NCBI RefSeq assembly: GCF_019655335.1
Contig: NZ_BPFD01000042.1
Coordinates: forward strand, 1 to 41,718
DNA: 41,718 nt
Direction of reading: 5' to 3'
Source of the DNA: Shewanella hafniensis
GTDB taxonomy: Bacteria > Pseudomonadota > Gammaproteobacteria > Enterobacterales > Shewanellaceae
The notes beneath the pieces are model-generated. The model was not told the DNA's origin, searched no databases, and worked only from the letters and a program-made list of their open reading frames with translations. Of this stretch, positions 34,601-41,718 are shown in pieces. How positions within the stretch are numbered: the first letter of the stretch is position 1; each line of letters begins with the position of its first letter. Made by a program: the position numbers and the translations under genes.

Positions 34601-34930
34601 TTTCCGTTTGACGGCAATAGTGTCTACGGCGGCAAAACCGTGAAAGATATTCCCGGCAACGACTTTATGTTGGTGTCTTTGAGTCAGCTCACAGGCAAAG
34701 ATTGGCGTAATCATTTTGATATGCTGGGTCTGCGCTACTCAAGCCTTGCAGCAGCGCAAACAGTCGCTAATGCGACCTCGGGTACTATGCCCATGGGCAT
34801 GTATGAGCTAGAAACCGACTTGCCGCCGGCGAACATGAACCAAGGTTTAACCTTTGTGCCATTGTCACTCGCTGATGGTACTACACAATGGAAAGGTGCG
34901 GGTTCGCCAAGCCAGTGCGCTAAACCATAA
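31700..34930 (+). CDS. Large lipoprotein metallopeptidase, ImpA/M60-like
   Basis: The protein has 1076 residues. The lipobox LLSGC gives a lipidated Cys at 17, followed by a Pro/Thr/Gln-rich linker (about 25-42). A ~65-residue Cys-containing repeat-like domain (about 43-110) comes next. The middle region starts HQDHRLASASELIDFSIAEL, as in ImpA-type proteins. The gluzincin site HELGHN lies at 788-793, within GWGDNHELGHNLQ. The nearby E of RAGENSNNIFPY is a candidate third metal ligand. M60/ImpA enzymes cleave heavily O-glycosylated proteins such as mucins, so a surface mucinase-like role is likely but unproven. AAGGA upstream of the ATG is the ribosome site. It stands alone between two terminators. 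Confidence 0.82.
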   Translation: MRIRLLCASIAILLSGCGGSEDAGTSTPPTQPPVQPPAPVQYIANSVSVNGGALDPSSQKVESGKSAIFSVTADTGFTLEVITGCGGTLNALTYTTAAMTADCTITPTFITNAENAIKHQDHRLASASELIDFSIAELANIDIERKAQINQLYQGVGSSISWHPTHDSITFSSFMPENTFTVLPSNVDGSGASAVRGLVMAGEQQGQRYAAMGGNLFSVNTSAQTDTLLKNLLGWLTKGADKTDGLNIVTTQMPSKADSWYFPHNEGIRTWLANNYPAAHNINAANTCDYSELSNCIDTLKPDVIVISDIDRQSLGFAGIKAAIAKAKAAGIPLLLSNYWRNQSPMLSPLYLEMGLSTSGNYWSKLNANDLNVTDILAEDTALTKVNNLLGKLNEASFDTSVLNDCTGNYLSCNAAAFVESFKAGADWYRANAETLDNNAIDVFTKADFSLMKAGLLLADKYRSEIDYPIAYSEFAQWQRALFADWTVSYARAHNLAQPDLGEYVTDRANLSKGSNAHYVYPVTVSERKIISVPYAGQWTTTGWYALPGQTIKLTRLDSSATNVEIKLNYHRRNTNRAYEQKIYRGPLELAQQRLRLAQGQSIEFSSPYGGPIYLYINGEASGGNGALSVDVNAEHVAKHPTIMDFSNQVEIAAFNDRIQNTELPHVDLRTDGAEQHLRRDRFLNAIGGNVPDVNALLKSIVDDHINSVYTLAGLKIQGKSLTESLPADVLAACKGLFGNDCIDNNLHTRTIIQHANYDQNAHCGAGCSGNPWDAAWNIDPTGWGDNHELGHNLQTNRLNVQYATAANSDNWTGYASRAGENSNNIFPYVVKWKTHYLRDNNTDTVTDGHMNHKDLFYVFMSDAAGTTNTSSKRVVFGANCKVLDAGEDRYTAPWASNAYAVHNGYRMSFYIQMALKAHGMMLSDGTMLNNGFNLFTLLYQHSRIFGKYANNASDWEANRSKLGFDQFPFDGNSVYGGKTVKDIPGNDFMLVSLSQLTGKDWRNHFDMLGLRYSSLAAAQTVANATSGTMPMGMYELETDLPPANMNQGLTFVPLSLADGTTQWKGAGSPSQCAKP

Positions 34931-34974
34931 GTGCGCTAAGCCTTAATCGGGCTAAGCGACTAACACAACTGATG

Positions 34975-35002
34975 AACCTCGCGCTGGCGGGGTTTATTTT
35001 TA
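34975..35002 (+). terminator. Terminator after the metallopeptidase gene
   Basis: AACCTCGC (34975-34982), loop GCTG, and GCGGGGTT (34987-34994) form an 8-bp stem with one G-U pair, followed by T-rich sequence. Confidence 0.8.
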
Positions 35003-35101
35003 CCTGAATAATGTGACATGAAGCACATACCTAAGCTCAGATGACGTGCACCATCAAGCTTCTTATATTTTTAACAATCAAAAAATTAATGGGGTAAATA
35101 T

Positions 35102-35329
35102 ATGGGTTATTCGATAAAAGATCTTATTTATCAAGGTGAAAAATCGGGCGTACATAACTGGCAAACCCTAGAAGGAGCCAGCTTTTACTGGCATCCAGAT
35201 TGGTTTCATATTGCAGAGGATATGACGGGCCATATGGCCACGGCAACTATCGAAAAGCAAGGGGAAAAAGCAACGCAAAGCGAGGCTGAACAGTCAATCA
35301 TTACGCATCTGAATAAGAGTGGAAAATAG
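35102..35329 (+). CDS. 75-residue hypothetical protein
   Basis: The sequence starts MGYSIKDLIYQGEKSG and contains the aromatic segment ASFYWHPDWFHIAED, then a charged tail TIEKQGEKATQSEAEQS. It has no signal peptide, membrane segment or Cys. GGGG seven bases before the ATG is a good ribosome site, and it has its own short unit between the terminator at 34975 and the convergent SDR gene. I do not recognise the family. The aromatic/His cluster could bind a ligand or metal. Confidence 0.7.
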   Translation: MGYSIKDLIYQGEKSGVHNWQTLEGASFYWHPDWFHIAEDMTGHMATATIEKQGEKATQSEAEQSIITHLNKSGK

Positions 35330-35347
35330 CTTGTAATGCCAAAGATG

Positions 35348-36157
35348 TTAGTGCCCGGAGGCGATCGCCCTGCGGGCAATTTTATCGATTAAACCTGGCG
35401 CGATCAGCTTAAGCCAACGCCCCAAACGGCCACGAAGTGAAGTGATAAGTTGTCGGCCCCGAGTCGCAATCACAGGTAGCATCATATTGGCGCATTGCTC
35501 GGCCGTCAGTATCTTAGCTTCTTGCATCGGTGACTTGCCTAAAGGATTACCTGCACCATCGAGGGCACGTTTGTGAATTTGTGACACCACAAAATCGGGG
35601 CAAATTACCGTCACTGCCACATTATCGTCCGCGAGCTCAATCCGCAACGAATCGAAAAAGCCAATCACAGCATGTTTAGAAGCGGCATAACCGCTACGAG
35701 TTGGAACGCCCGTTAATCCAGCGACGGAGGCCACTACCACCACTTGGCCCTTACTGGCCTTTAAATGAGGTAACGCGGCATGGGTCAAATACGCGGGTCC
35801 AAGATAATTCACCCGCATAATGTCTTCGAGTACAGACAGCTGAGTCAGCTCGTCGAAACGTGACCACATGGTCATGCCAGCATTGTTAATCAAAATATCA
35901 AGATGGCCATAATGCGCGACCGTGGCTTCTATCAAGGCTTCGCACTGCTCAGGACGAGAGACATCGGCAGCAAATACAAAAGGAGGCGGACCATAATTAG
36001 CGATTTCTAAGGCGAGTGAAGCGAGACGTGTTTCATTGCGTGCACTGATCACCAGTTGGCAGCCCATTCGCGCCATTGCCACAGCGAGTGCCCGACCAAT
36101 ACCTTCTGAAGCACCCGTGATGATCACGACCTTGCCAGTGAGTCCATCCATAGTCAT
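35348..36157 (-). CDS. Short-chain dehydrogenase/reductase
   Basis: The protein has 269 residues. A classical Rossmann fold carries the cofactor motif TGASEGIG (14-21), the NNAG motif, the catalytic Ser in VVASVAGLTG and YAASKHA (Tyr-x3-Lys). Arg in SARNETR after the second strand suggests a preference for NADP(H). The C-terminal part is longer than minimal and contains a basic/hydrophobic stretch (LGRWLKLIAPGLIDKIARRAI), consistent with membrane contact, as in acyl-chain-acting SDRs. The substrate is unknown. A second ATG two codons in could serve as start. It lies 69 bases downstream of the GGDEF/EAL gene on the same strand. Confidence 0.92.
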   Translation of the reverse strand: MTMDGLTGKVVIITGASEGIGRALAVAMARMGCQLVISARNETRLASLALEIANYGPPPFVFAADVSRPEQCEALIEATVAHYGHLDILINNAGMTMWSRFDELTQLSVLEDIMRVNYLGPAYLTHAALPHLKASKGQVVVVASVAGLTGVPTRSGYAASKHAVIGFFDSLRIELADDNVAVTVICPDFVVSQIHKRALDGAGNPLGKSPMQEAKILTAEQCANMMLPVIATRGRQLITSLRGRLGRWLKLIAPGLIDKIARRAIASGH

Positions 36158-36226
36158 TCCTTTGTTATCGCTATGTTAATTACGTCTTTGGCTAAATTGG
36201 CATAATCACACTAAAAGCGCAATCCT

Positions 36227-38806
36227 TCACGCGCGTTGTGCAAGCCTCATCTCATATTGTTCACGATAATTCGCTAAGGGTTGTGGGCGCCCTATCGCAT
36301 AACCTTGCGCGTAATTAATGCCAATGCTCAACAATCTGTCGATAATCTCCTGATTTTCAACAAATTCGGCCACGGTCTCGATCCCCATGACCCGACAAAC
36401 ATCCTGAATCGATTTAACGATGGCATAGTCTTTAGCGTTCACGGCAAGGTTCTTGATAAAACAGCCATCGATTTTGACATAATCCACGGGCAGCTCACGC
36501 AGATAGCCATAAGAGGCGAAACCACTGCCAAAATCATCCAGTGCAAACGAGAAGCCGAGTTTACGTAACTGCTTCAACATTTCCATACCACGATTGCGAT
36601 TTTGGATCGCGGTGGTTTCAGTAATTTCAAAGCAAATACATTGACTTGGAATATCAAAAATATGTTGCTGCTGGGCGATATATTCCACCATACCTTCGGC
36701 GCCTAAACTATTGCCCGAAAGGTTGATCGAAATACAATGATCAGGCCAAAGTACAGGATGCAAAGACAGCCATAAAAATGCTTTGCGGATCACTTCTTTA
36801 TCTATGTCAGGCATCAGCTTAAAGCGCTCAGCCGCGGCAATAAACTGCGCAGGTGCCAAAATACGGCCGCAGGGTTCTTGAATTCGCAGCAGGATCTCCA
36901 TGCGTTGTCGCTGTGGACCGCTGCCTAACCCACGGATCGGTTGGTAATAAAGAATTAGCTCGTTTTCTTCAATCGCCTGCGCAATACGTACCGCCCACTT
37001 AGGCGCGTTTCTTTGGTAAGTGAGCTCTTTATCTTTATCATCGTAAAAATGAATTTGATTGGCGCCCTTAGCTTTAGCGGCAATACAGGCAATGTCCGCG
37101 TCTTTCAATAACTCTTGGGCATCAATATAAGGCGCACGACCAAAAGCAACACCTATGCTAAGGCCGACTTTATAGTTACAGTTTTTGTCATTCAGCACTT
37201 GCAGCGAGACCTGCGCAATCATTTGTTTGAGTAATTGCGCCACAGATAAAGCACTGCGATTACACACCACTAAACCAAACTCATCACCGCCAAGCCGCGC
37301 CAACAACTCCTGTGGCCCGAGACAAGCCTGCATAGCCTTAGCCACCATGGCGAGCATACGATCGCCTGCTGTATGGCCACAGCTATCGTTAATCAACTTG
37401 AATTGCTCTAAATCGAGATAACAAACGGCGATGGTTTTAGCTGAGGCAGCAAATTGGGGGAGCTGTTCATCAAACGCCTGACGATTTAGCAGCCCAGTAA
37501 TGCTGTCGAAATTGGCTCTTTTTTGGAGTTGGCGCTTAAGTAACTCTTCTTGAGTGATATCTCGCAATACCACGACGGTGCCGACAATAACTTTATCGTG
37601 ATTACGCAAATTACTAATACTACGTTCCATAATCCGCGGTGTTGCGGTCAATAACTTGATTTTCTCGACCTGTGGTGATGACTCGCCAAGGCGAATACTA
37701 GTGAACACCGCCTGATTCAACTGGTCGCCAGCCTTTAACAGGCTGGCAAGGCTCTGATCTATGGCATAACAACTGGCAACATCCAAAAGCGACTCGGCCC
37801 GCGGATTCATATAAATCACTTTGGCTTCAACATCGGTTAAAATCACCGCTTCTGCAATGGATTCTAAGGTGATTTTCGCCCGTTCTTTCTGCTGATAAAT
37901 TCTGGCTAGCAGGCTATTAACGCGGCTGGCAAGCACTTCTAATTCCTCATTGCCCTCACTGGTAACAGGTTGATAGAAACTGGACATAGGATCGACCAAC
38001 GCCAATTGCTGCATCAAGTTTTTAAAGGGTTTGAGTAAACCAGAGCGCAACCAAATATAGCCAAGGCCAACAATAAACACGCCAAATAGAATGAAACCGA
38101 GCGATACCCAATCGAGCTTAAATTTCACCTCTTGGAACGGCCCCTCGGAGAACTGCACTTGCAGGTAAACAGGTTTGTCTTTTAACAGGCTGGGTATTTC
38201 AATGGTGTCACTATGAACGCCCTCAACACTTGCCGTGACAGCGTTAGAGTGACTCATAGTCACTTTAGTTACCAATAAGGCCTGCGCATATTCAAGTAAG
38301 TCGTTATTGGTCAACTGACGCACCAGCAGTACAGATTCATTAGGTGCAGAAGCCACGGCAGTAATGACATAAGCCTGTCCACCAATCAAATATGCACCAG
38401 CAACACTGGGTTTATTAGCGCTAATAATGGCGCTGGCAATTTCCCGCAGCTCATTAGACGCAAAGGTATATTCATTGGGGAAAAAAGTCTGCAGTTCGCC
38501 TTGGCGTAAAATATACCAACTAAGGTTGGCCGACATTGAACTATCGTGCCACGAGGACTCTAGCTTTTTTAGTTGCACTTCATCTAACTGCGACAAAGGT
38601 AAAGCGTAGATATTCGTGAGAAAGGTTAAGCGGTCAACATCAATTTGAAACTGCTGCTGGATATTAGCAAGTTCACGATTAGCACTGTCTTGGCGCAATA
38701 GCTCGACGCGATGGTCGTACCAACACCCCAGACAATAGGAGACAATGACCACCGCGGGGAGACAAAAGCCCGCAATAAATACCAATATTTTCTTGCCAAT
38801 GTGCAT
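36227..38806 (-). CDS. pdeB: Membrane PAS-GGDEF-EAL protein, PdeB-like
   Basis: The protein has 859 residues. A membrane helix (about 7-28), a ~200-residue periplasmic sensor region and a second helix (about 233-253) are followed by a HAMP-like helix, a PAS domain (IAEAVILTDVEAKVIYMNP) and GGDEF at 506-510. The EAL domain has EIL instead of EAL at 637-639. Other catalytic residues are kept: NLSGN, FEITET, DDFGSG, VKIDG, AEFVEN and QGYAIGRP. GGDEF lacks the RxxD inhibitory site. It probably degrades c-di-GMP and may sense an exported signal. The symbol is by resemblance to S. oneidensis PdeB (SO_0437, from memory), supported by the neighbouring hemE and SDR. Confidence 0.85.
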   Translation of the reverse strand: MHIGKKILVFIAGFCLPAVVIVSYCLGCWYDHRVELLRQDSANRELANIQQQFQIDVDRLTFLTNIYALPLSQLDEVQLKKLESSWHDSSMSANLSWYILRQGELQTFFPNEYTFASNELREIASAIISANKPSVAGAYLIGGQAYVITAVASAPNESVLLVRQLTNNDLLEYAQALLVTKVTMSHSNAVTASVEGVHSDTIEIPSLLKDKPVYLQVQFSEGPFQEVKFKLDWVSLGFILFGVFIVGLGYIWLRSGLLKPFKNLMQQLALVDPMSSFYQPVTSEGNEELEVLASRVNSLLARIYQQKERAKITLESIAEAVILTDVEAKVIYMNPRAESLLDVASCYAIDQSLASLLKAGDQLNQAVFTSIRLGESSPQVEKIKLLTATPRIMERSISNLRNHDKVIVGTVVVLRDITQEELLKRQLQKRANFDSITGLLNRQAFDEQLPQFAASAKTIAVCYLDLEQFKLINDSCGHTAGDRMLAMVAKAMQACLGPQELLARLGGDEFGLVVCNRSALSVAQLLKQMIAQVSLQVLNDKNCNYKVGLSIGVAFGRAPYIDAQELLKDADIACIAAKAKGANQIHFYDDKDKELTYQRNAPKWAVRIAQAIEENELILYYQPIRGLGSGPQRQRMEILLRIQEPCGRILAPAQFIAAAERFKLMPDIDKEVIRKAFLWLSLHPVLWPDHCISINLSGNSLGAEGMVEYIAQQQHIFDIPSQCICFEITETTAIQNRNRGMEMLKQLRKLGFSFALDDFGSGFASYGYLRELPVDYVKIDGCFIKNLAVNAKDYAIVKSIQDVCRVMGIETVAEFVENQEIIDRLLSIGINYAQGYAIGRPQPLANYREQYEMRLAQRA

Positions 38807-39183
38807 CTCTTACCACGGCTTGTTATGACTAAATTGATTGACGGCCTTGCATAATCCTTCACTGCGGCATGCAACATATCTCATTTGCGAATAGTATTAA
38901 ACATCACTTCGCTTTAGTCGTTGCTAAAGTAGACATTTTCATGCAATCAAATCAATTTTATACCTTTGATTTAAAAATAAAATTTATAAAATAAACGATT
39001 ATGAATTTTACTTTTTATCAAGATAATTCACACACAATCAGAATGTGAATATAGGGTGCTTAAATCGTTATCTAAATGTAAGGCTCATTAAGCTCGCAGA
39101 CGATAGAAATCACCACATACGCTCATCCATAAAGATACCTTCGCCAGAAGCTCCAACGCTATCAACCCCAAATGTCAGAAATA
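38807..39183. other. AT-rich intergenic region
   Basis: It lies upstream of the GGDEF/EAL gene and downstream of hemE. It is especially AT-rich at 38940-39020. It presumably holds the promoter of the leftward gene. No gene, RNA or clear operator was seen. Confidence 0.4.
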
Positions 39184-39209
39184 AAACAGGCCCGCAAGCG
39201 GGCCTGTTT
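39184..39209 (-). terminator. Terminator of hemE
   Basis: A 12-bp perfect repeat, AAACAGGCCCGC (39184-39195) and GCGGGCCTGTTT (39198-39209), lies just past the hemE stop. On the minus strand it runs into T-rich sequence. Confidence 0.9.
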
Positions 39210-39222
39210 CGCAAACCAAAAA

Positions 39223-40287
39223 TTACTTATGGTATTGCTTTGATTGCGCATGAACCGCCTTGATAAAAGCGCCGGCATGCTCTGGATCGACATGCTGATG
39301 GATGCCATGACCTAAGTTAAATACATGGCCAGTACCCTCACCATAACCCGCTAGGATATGGCCCACTTCTTCTTCGATACGTGGAATAGGTGCATATAAC
39401 ATTGAAGGGTCCATGTTGCCTTGCAATGCAACTTTATGGCCTACACGGCGACGGGCATCGGCAATGTCTACCGTCCAATCCAAACCTAACGCATCACAGC
39501 CAGTTTCTGCCATCGCTTCTAACCACAAACCACCACCTTTAGTGAACAGCGTCACTGGCACTTTGCGGCCATCGGCAAAACGTGTTAGGCCATCGACAAT
39601 CTTCTGCATATAACGCAAAGAAAACTCACGGTAAGCAGAGTGCGATAACGCGCCGCCCCATGAGTCAAAAATCATTAGTGATTGTGCACCATTAGCCACT
39701 TGAGCATTCAGGTATAAGATCACTGAATCGGCTAATTTATCTAACAGCATGTGTAATGCCATTGGCTCAGCGTAAGCCATCTTCTTAATTTTTTCGAAAG
39801 TTTTGCTCGAGCCGCCTTCAACCATATAAGTCGCTAGGGTCCAAGGTGAACCAGAAAAGCCAATTAACGGCACTGCGCCATTCAGTTCACGGCGAATAGT
39901 GCTAACGGCTTTCATCACATAACCCAGCTCATCTTCTGGATCTGGAATTGAGAGCTTTTTGATCGCATCGATAGTGTCTGTAGGGCGCTCGAAACGTGGG
40001 CCTTCACCCGCCTCAAAATACAAACCTAAACCCATAGCATCGGGCACTGTTAAAATATCGGAAAACAAAATCGCCGCATCGAGATCATAACGACGTAAAG
40101 GTTGCAGCGTGACTTCACAGGCAAGCTCATGATTTTTACACAAAGACATGAAGTCACCCGCTTGAGCGCGAGTAGCTTTATATTCAGGAAGATAACGGCC
40201 AGCTTGACGCATCATCCACACAGGGGTCACATCGACAGGCTCTTTTAGTAGGGCGCGTAAATAACGATCATTCTTTAATTCTGCCAT
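39223..40287 (-). CDS. hemE: Uroporphyrinogen decarboxylase
   Basis: The protein has 354 residues, the normal length. The N-terminal [15 protein letters not shown] motif is the substrate-binding signature. [18 protein letters not shown] carries the catalytic Asp. [15 protein letters not shown] and [17 protein letters not shown] match the other family blocks. The enzyme converts uroporphyrinogen III to coproporphyrinogen III in the cytoplasm, supplying heme for the many c-type cytochromes of this organism. AGGAA precedes the ATG at 40287. It is monocistronic, with its own terminator. Confidence 0.98.
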   Translation of the reverse strand: MAELKNDRYLRALLKEPVDVTPVWMMRQAGRYLPEYKATRAQAGDFMSLCKNHELACEVTLQPLRRYDLDAAILFSDILTVPDAMGLGLYFEAGEGPRFERPTDTIDAIKKLSIPDPEDELGYVMKAVSTIRRELNGAVPLIGFSGSPWTLATYMVEGGSSKTFEKIKKMAYAEPMALHMLLDKLADSVILYLNAQVANGAQSLMIFDSWGGALSHSAYREFSLRYMQKIVDGLTRFADGRKVPVTLFTKGGGLWLEAMAETGCDALGLDWTVDIADARRRVGHKVALQGNMDPSMLYAPIPRIEEEVGHILAGYGEGTGHVFNLGHGIHQHVDPEHAGAFIKAVHAQSKQYHK

Positions 40288-40486
40288 TGGGCTTGGTTCC
40301 TAGTCTTATTGAGATCCGCTGGGTCGGTAGTTTAGCATTTACGCGAATAATGTAACCTTTATGTGCAAATATATGTGAGCTATTCCCCATCGTTGGCGTC
40401 GATTTGACCATATAAATTGGAAATTGTTATCCAGATAACATACTGCTCATTTATTCGTAACGAAGTCACACTCAGACAGAAAAAAG

Positions 40487-40515
40487 TTGCGCCGGTTCCC
40501 CGCCTTTGGTATAAA
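40487..40515 (+). promoter_or_regulatory. Sigma-70 promoter of a candidate small RNA
   Basis: -35 TTGCGC (40487-40492), a 17-base spacer, and -10 TATAAA (40510-40515), extended by TGG immediately upstream. The predicted start is around 40522. The remaining bases 40288-40486 contain no gene on the plus strand. Confidence 0.65.
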
Positions 40516-40521
40516 AAGTCT

Positions 40522-40611
40522 GCGCTAGCAAGAACAATCAAGAAGCTCGTCGCATCGAGCCTGCTATAAACTTTACTCACCCAACGATAGGTTTCTATCG
40601 TTGGGTTTTTT
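40522..40611 (+). ncRNA. Candidate ~90-nt small RNA
   Basis: A promoter is followed, ~60 bases later, by a strong plus-strand terminator, with no plus-strand gene upstream (hemE runs the other way) and rsd starting beyond it. The transcript would contain a first hairpin GCTCG-TCGCAT-CGAGC (40545-40560), a single-stranded A/C/T-rich linker and the terminator stem. No good short ORF was seen. It could be a trans-acting RNA or an attenuated leader of rsd. A second promoter-like pair at 40682 for rsd favours the independent RNA. Confidence 0.55.
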
Positions 40612-40613
40612 AT
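40579..40613 (+). terminator. Strong rho-independent terminator upstream of rsd
   Basis: The 12-bp perfect stem ACCCAACGATAG (40579-40590) and CTATCGTTGGGT (40595-40606) has a GTTT loop and is followed by T-rich sequence. It is directional: the minus strand has no T-run after the stem. Confidence 0.9.
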
Positions 40614-40681
40614 TTGTATTTTTTGATGCAAAACAGCTGGTTTGTCCATTTCATCATTCACGCAAAATCGCATGAAAAGAG

Positions 40682-40710
40682 TTGATCGATTAGCGACTTG
40701 TCCCTACATT
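40682..40710 (+). promoter_or_regulatory. Probable sigma-70 promoter of rsd
   Basis: -35 TTGATC (40682-40687), a 17-base spacer, and -10 TACATT (40705-40710), about 35 bases before the rsd start. Confidence 0.5.
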
Positions 40711-40744
40711 AGAGTTATGTGCTGGCACTTAAATGGAATGCATC

Positions 40745-41224
40745 ATGCTGAGAGAACTTGAAAAAGCGGAACAGAAGTGGGGCGGCTCAAATAAGCTTAT
40801 TGATCAATGGCTAAAAAATCGTCGCAAACTGTTAGTGCATTACTGCCAAATTGCTGGGCTTCCTCCTTACAGTAAATCAGAAAAATCACTTCCCTCGTTC
40901 GAACATGTTAAATCTTTCTGTGACTTATTAGTGGACTATGTCTCTGAAGGACATTTCGAGGTCTATGATAAAGTCGTTAATGCCTGTAGTGAATATGGTG
41001 AGTCAAGCAAAACACTCGCGCAACAAGTATTGCCAAAAATAACGCCAACCACGAATGCGGCATTAGACTTCAACGATAAATATGCGGAAACTCAAGACGA
41101 TCTCGTATTGTATCAACTCGATAAAGATTTATCTGAACTTGCCCATAACATGGAAACTCGCTTCGAACTCGAAGATGAACTACTCGAAGTACTCCACCGT
41201 AAGCATTCAGAACACACCCAGTAA
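40745..41224 (+). CDS. rsd: Regulator of sigma D (Rsd/AlgQ family)
   Basis: The protein has 159 residues from the ATG at 40745, with GGA seven bases before it; an ATG at 40733 would add four residues. The sequence aligns with E. coli Rsd: GSNKLIDQWLKNRRKLLVHYCQIAGL, FCDLLVDYVSEGHFEVYDKVV and LEDELLEVLHRKH. Rsd binds the housekeeping sigma-70 and shifts RNA polymerase toward alternative sigma factors in stationary phase. It is all-helical and cytoplasmic. The gene is preceded by its own promoter and a terminated RNA. Confidence 0.94.
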   Translation: MLRELEKAEQKWGGSNKLIDQWLKNRRKLLVHYCQIAGLPPYSKSEKSLPSFEHVKSFCDLLVDYVSEGHFEVYDKVVNACSEYGESSKTLAQQVLPKITPTTNAALDFNDKYAETQDDLVLYQLDKDLSELAHNMETRFELEDELLEVLHRKHSEHTQ

Positions 41225-41237
41225 GCCTCAATCAATT

Positions 41238-41268
41238 TAAGCGCACTTTGTTGTGTTCGGTGCGCTTA
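41238..41268 (+). terminator. Hairpin after rsd
   Basis: TAAGCGCAC (41238-41246) and GTGCGCTTA (41260-41268) form a perfect 9-bp stem. The T-tract after it is weak (TCTTG). Confidence 0.55.
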
Positions 41269-41595
41269 TCTTGACCAATCCAACGACTACCGAAATATAT
41301 AGGCTCACTAACAAGTAATGGCTCATTAGAAACGTCGGTTAAAACCTATCTCTAGAAACTGCAACTAAATATGAAATGCTCTTTACGCACCTCACCCATC
41401 AAAGAGATACACTTTAACGCCTCAGTTAAGTGTTAACTAACCTAGCCAGTGAACGCCAAGAGCAGTCTGTAATAACTTTATGAGCGGCACACACGGATTC
41501 GCGCAAACGTATGCGCATTTCTCTGATTTAACTAATACCATTCCGCATTGAAGTCTGATCTAATAGCAAGCAACCCAACAGCTTAAAATTGGATT
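41269..41595. other. Intergenic region leading into an IS element
   Basis: No gene was seen. The left end of the IS630-type element probably lies in the last ~70 bases, but the inverted repeat cannot be fixed without the right end, which is outside the window. Confidence 0.4.
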
Positions 41596-41718
41596 ATGAA
41601 ACCTGAAACTGCTGAAAGTCTGCTTAGCCTCTCCAAAAGAGAAAAAAATCCGCATAAGCGCATGCGATTGCTCGCTGTATCGCTATTTTTGCAATGCCAT
41701 AACCGCACTCAGGTGGCA
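41596..41718 (+). mobile_element. IS630-family transposase, 5' end (cut by window edge)
   Basis: Forty-one codons run from the ATG at 41596 to the edge, starting MKPETAESLLSLSKREKN and continuing KRMRLLAVSLFLQCHNRTQVA. This resembles the N-terminal helix-turn-helix domain of IS630-type transposases, where a REKNxxKRMRLLAV segment and a following NRTxxA helix are common. The rest of the enzyme, including its DDE/D residues, lies outside the window. Whether it is intact cannot be judged. Confidence 0.7.

Noticed and set aside
34067..34714. Minus-strand frames of 123 and 89 codons inside the peptidase gene
   Set aside because: They are shadows of a well-supported coding frame on the other strand, with composition typical of reverse translations.
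34914..34939. AGTGCGCTAA direct repeat at the end of the peptidase gene
   Set aside because: There are only two copies of 10 bases, with no associated element; likely chance or local slippage.
40380..40673. 97-codon minus-strand frame upstream of rsd
   Set aside because: It covers the directional plus-strand terminator and the RNA promoter, lacks a ribosome site and has no protein-like pattern.
1..41718. CRISPR array, tRNA or rRNA genes, integrase or attachment site
   Set aside because: I looked for repeat-spacer periodicity, cloverleaf-like segments and tRNA-end duplications around the accessory block, and found none.

Overview
The window looks like a chromosomal segment of a Shewanella species (Gammaproteobacteria). 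The evidence is the protein families themselves: a SO_0444-type Cu/Zn efflux permease behind a ZntR-like regulator, purH-purD, hemE, rsd, a PdeB-like GGDEF/EAL protein, trxC, and a periplasmic flavoprotein reductase paired with a small tetraheme cytochrome c. From memory, the order rsd - hemE - GGDEF/EAL - SDR - purD - purH - merR - SO_0444 also resembles S. oneidensis. No rRNA, tRNA or CRISPR array was seen. The only mobile element is the start of an IS630-type transposase at the right edge.

Layout. 1-4.1 kb: an unidentified ORF (possibly a gene remnant), a class I methyltransferase, a Nudix hydrolase, a YpfJ-like zinc metallopeptidase, a small membrane protein and a small lipoprotein. 4.3-6.3 kb: a HerA-like DUF853 ATPase and a 40-residue lysine-rich protein. 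6.5-10.2 kb: a complete TAXI-type TRAP uptake system (binding protein, fused permease, DUF1850 protein). 10.2-16.9 kb: an accessory-looking block with a GntR/FCD regulator, an OprD-like porin, a tannase/feruloyl-esterase lipoprotein, a Tat-exported flavoprotein reductase and a tetraheme cytochrome c. 17-20.4 kb: a PAS-GGDEF protein, an FKBP isomerase, thioredoxin 2 and a DASS (SLC13) transporter. 20.4-26 kb: a 0.9-kb intergenic stretch, a YcaD-like MFS transporter, a three-gene PepSY/DUF3649/DUF3325-type iron-uptake cluster and an SPFH (band 7) protein. 26-28.2 kb: metal efflux and its MerR regulator, with a textbook 19-bp-spacer MerR promoter. 28.4-31.6 kb: purH and purD. 31.7-35.3 kb: a large ImpA/M60-like lipoprotein peptidase and a 75-residue unknown. 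35.3-40.3 kb: an SDR, a membrane GGDEF/EAL protein and hemE. 40.3-41.7 kb: a candidate small RNA with its own promoter and terminator, rsd, and the IS630 start.

The most interesting block is 10.2-16.9 kb. It holds a regulator, an outer-membrane channel, a secreted ester hydrolase of the feruloyl-esterase/tannase family with its CS-D-HC catalytic residues, and a fumarate-reductase-like periplasmic flavoprotein with a partner cytochrome. Its active site has lost the dicarboxylate-binding residues. My inference is a self-contained pathway that cleaves an extracellular plant (hydroxycinnamate-type) ester and respires the released unsaturated acid anaerobically. The two outward promoters of this block share two 10-bp sequences. 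The second notable item is the ~90-nt RNA candidate at 40.52-40.61 kb.

Starts were chosen by Shine-Dalgarno placement. Family names come from motif recognition and were not checked by any search.
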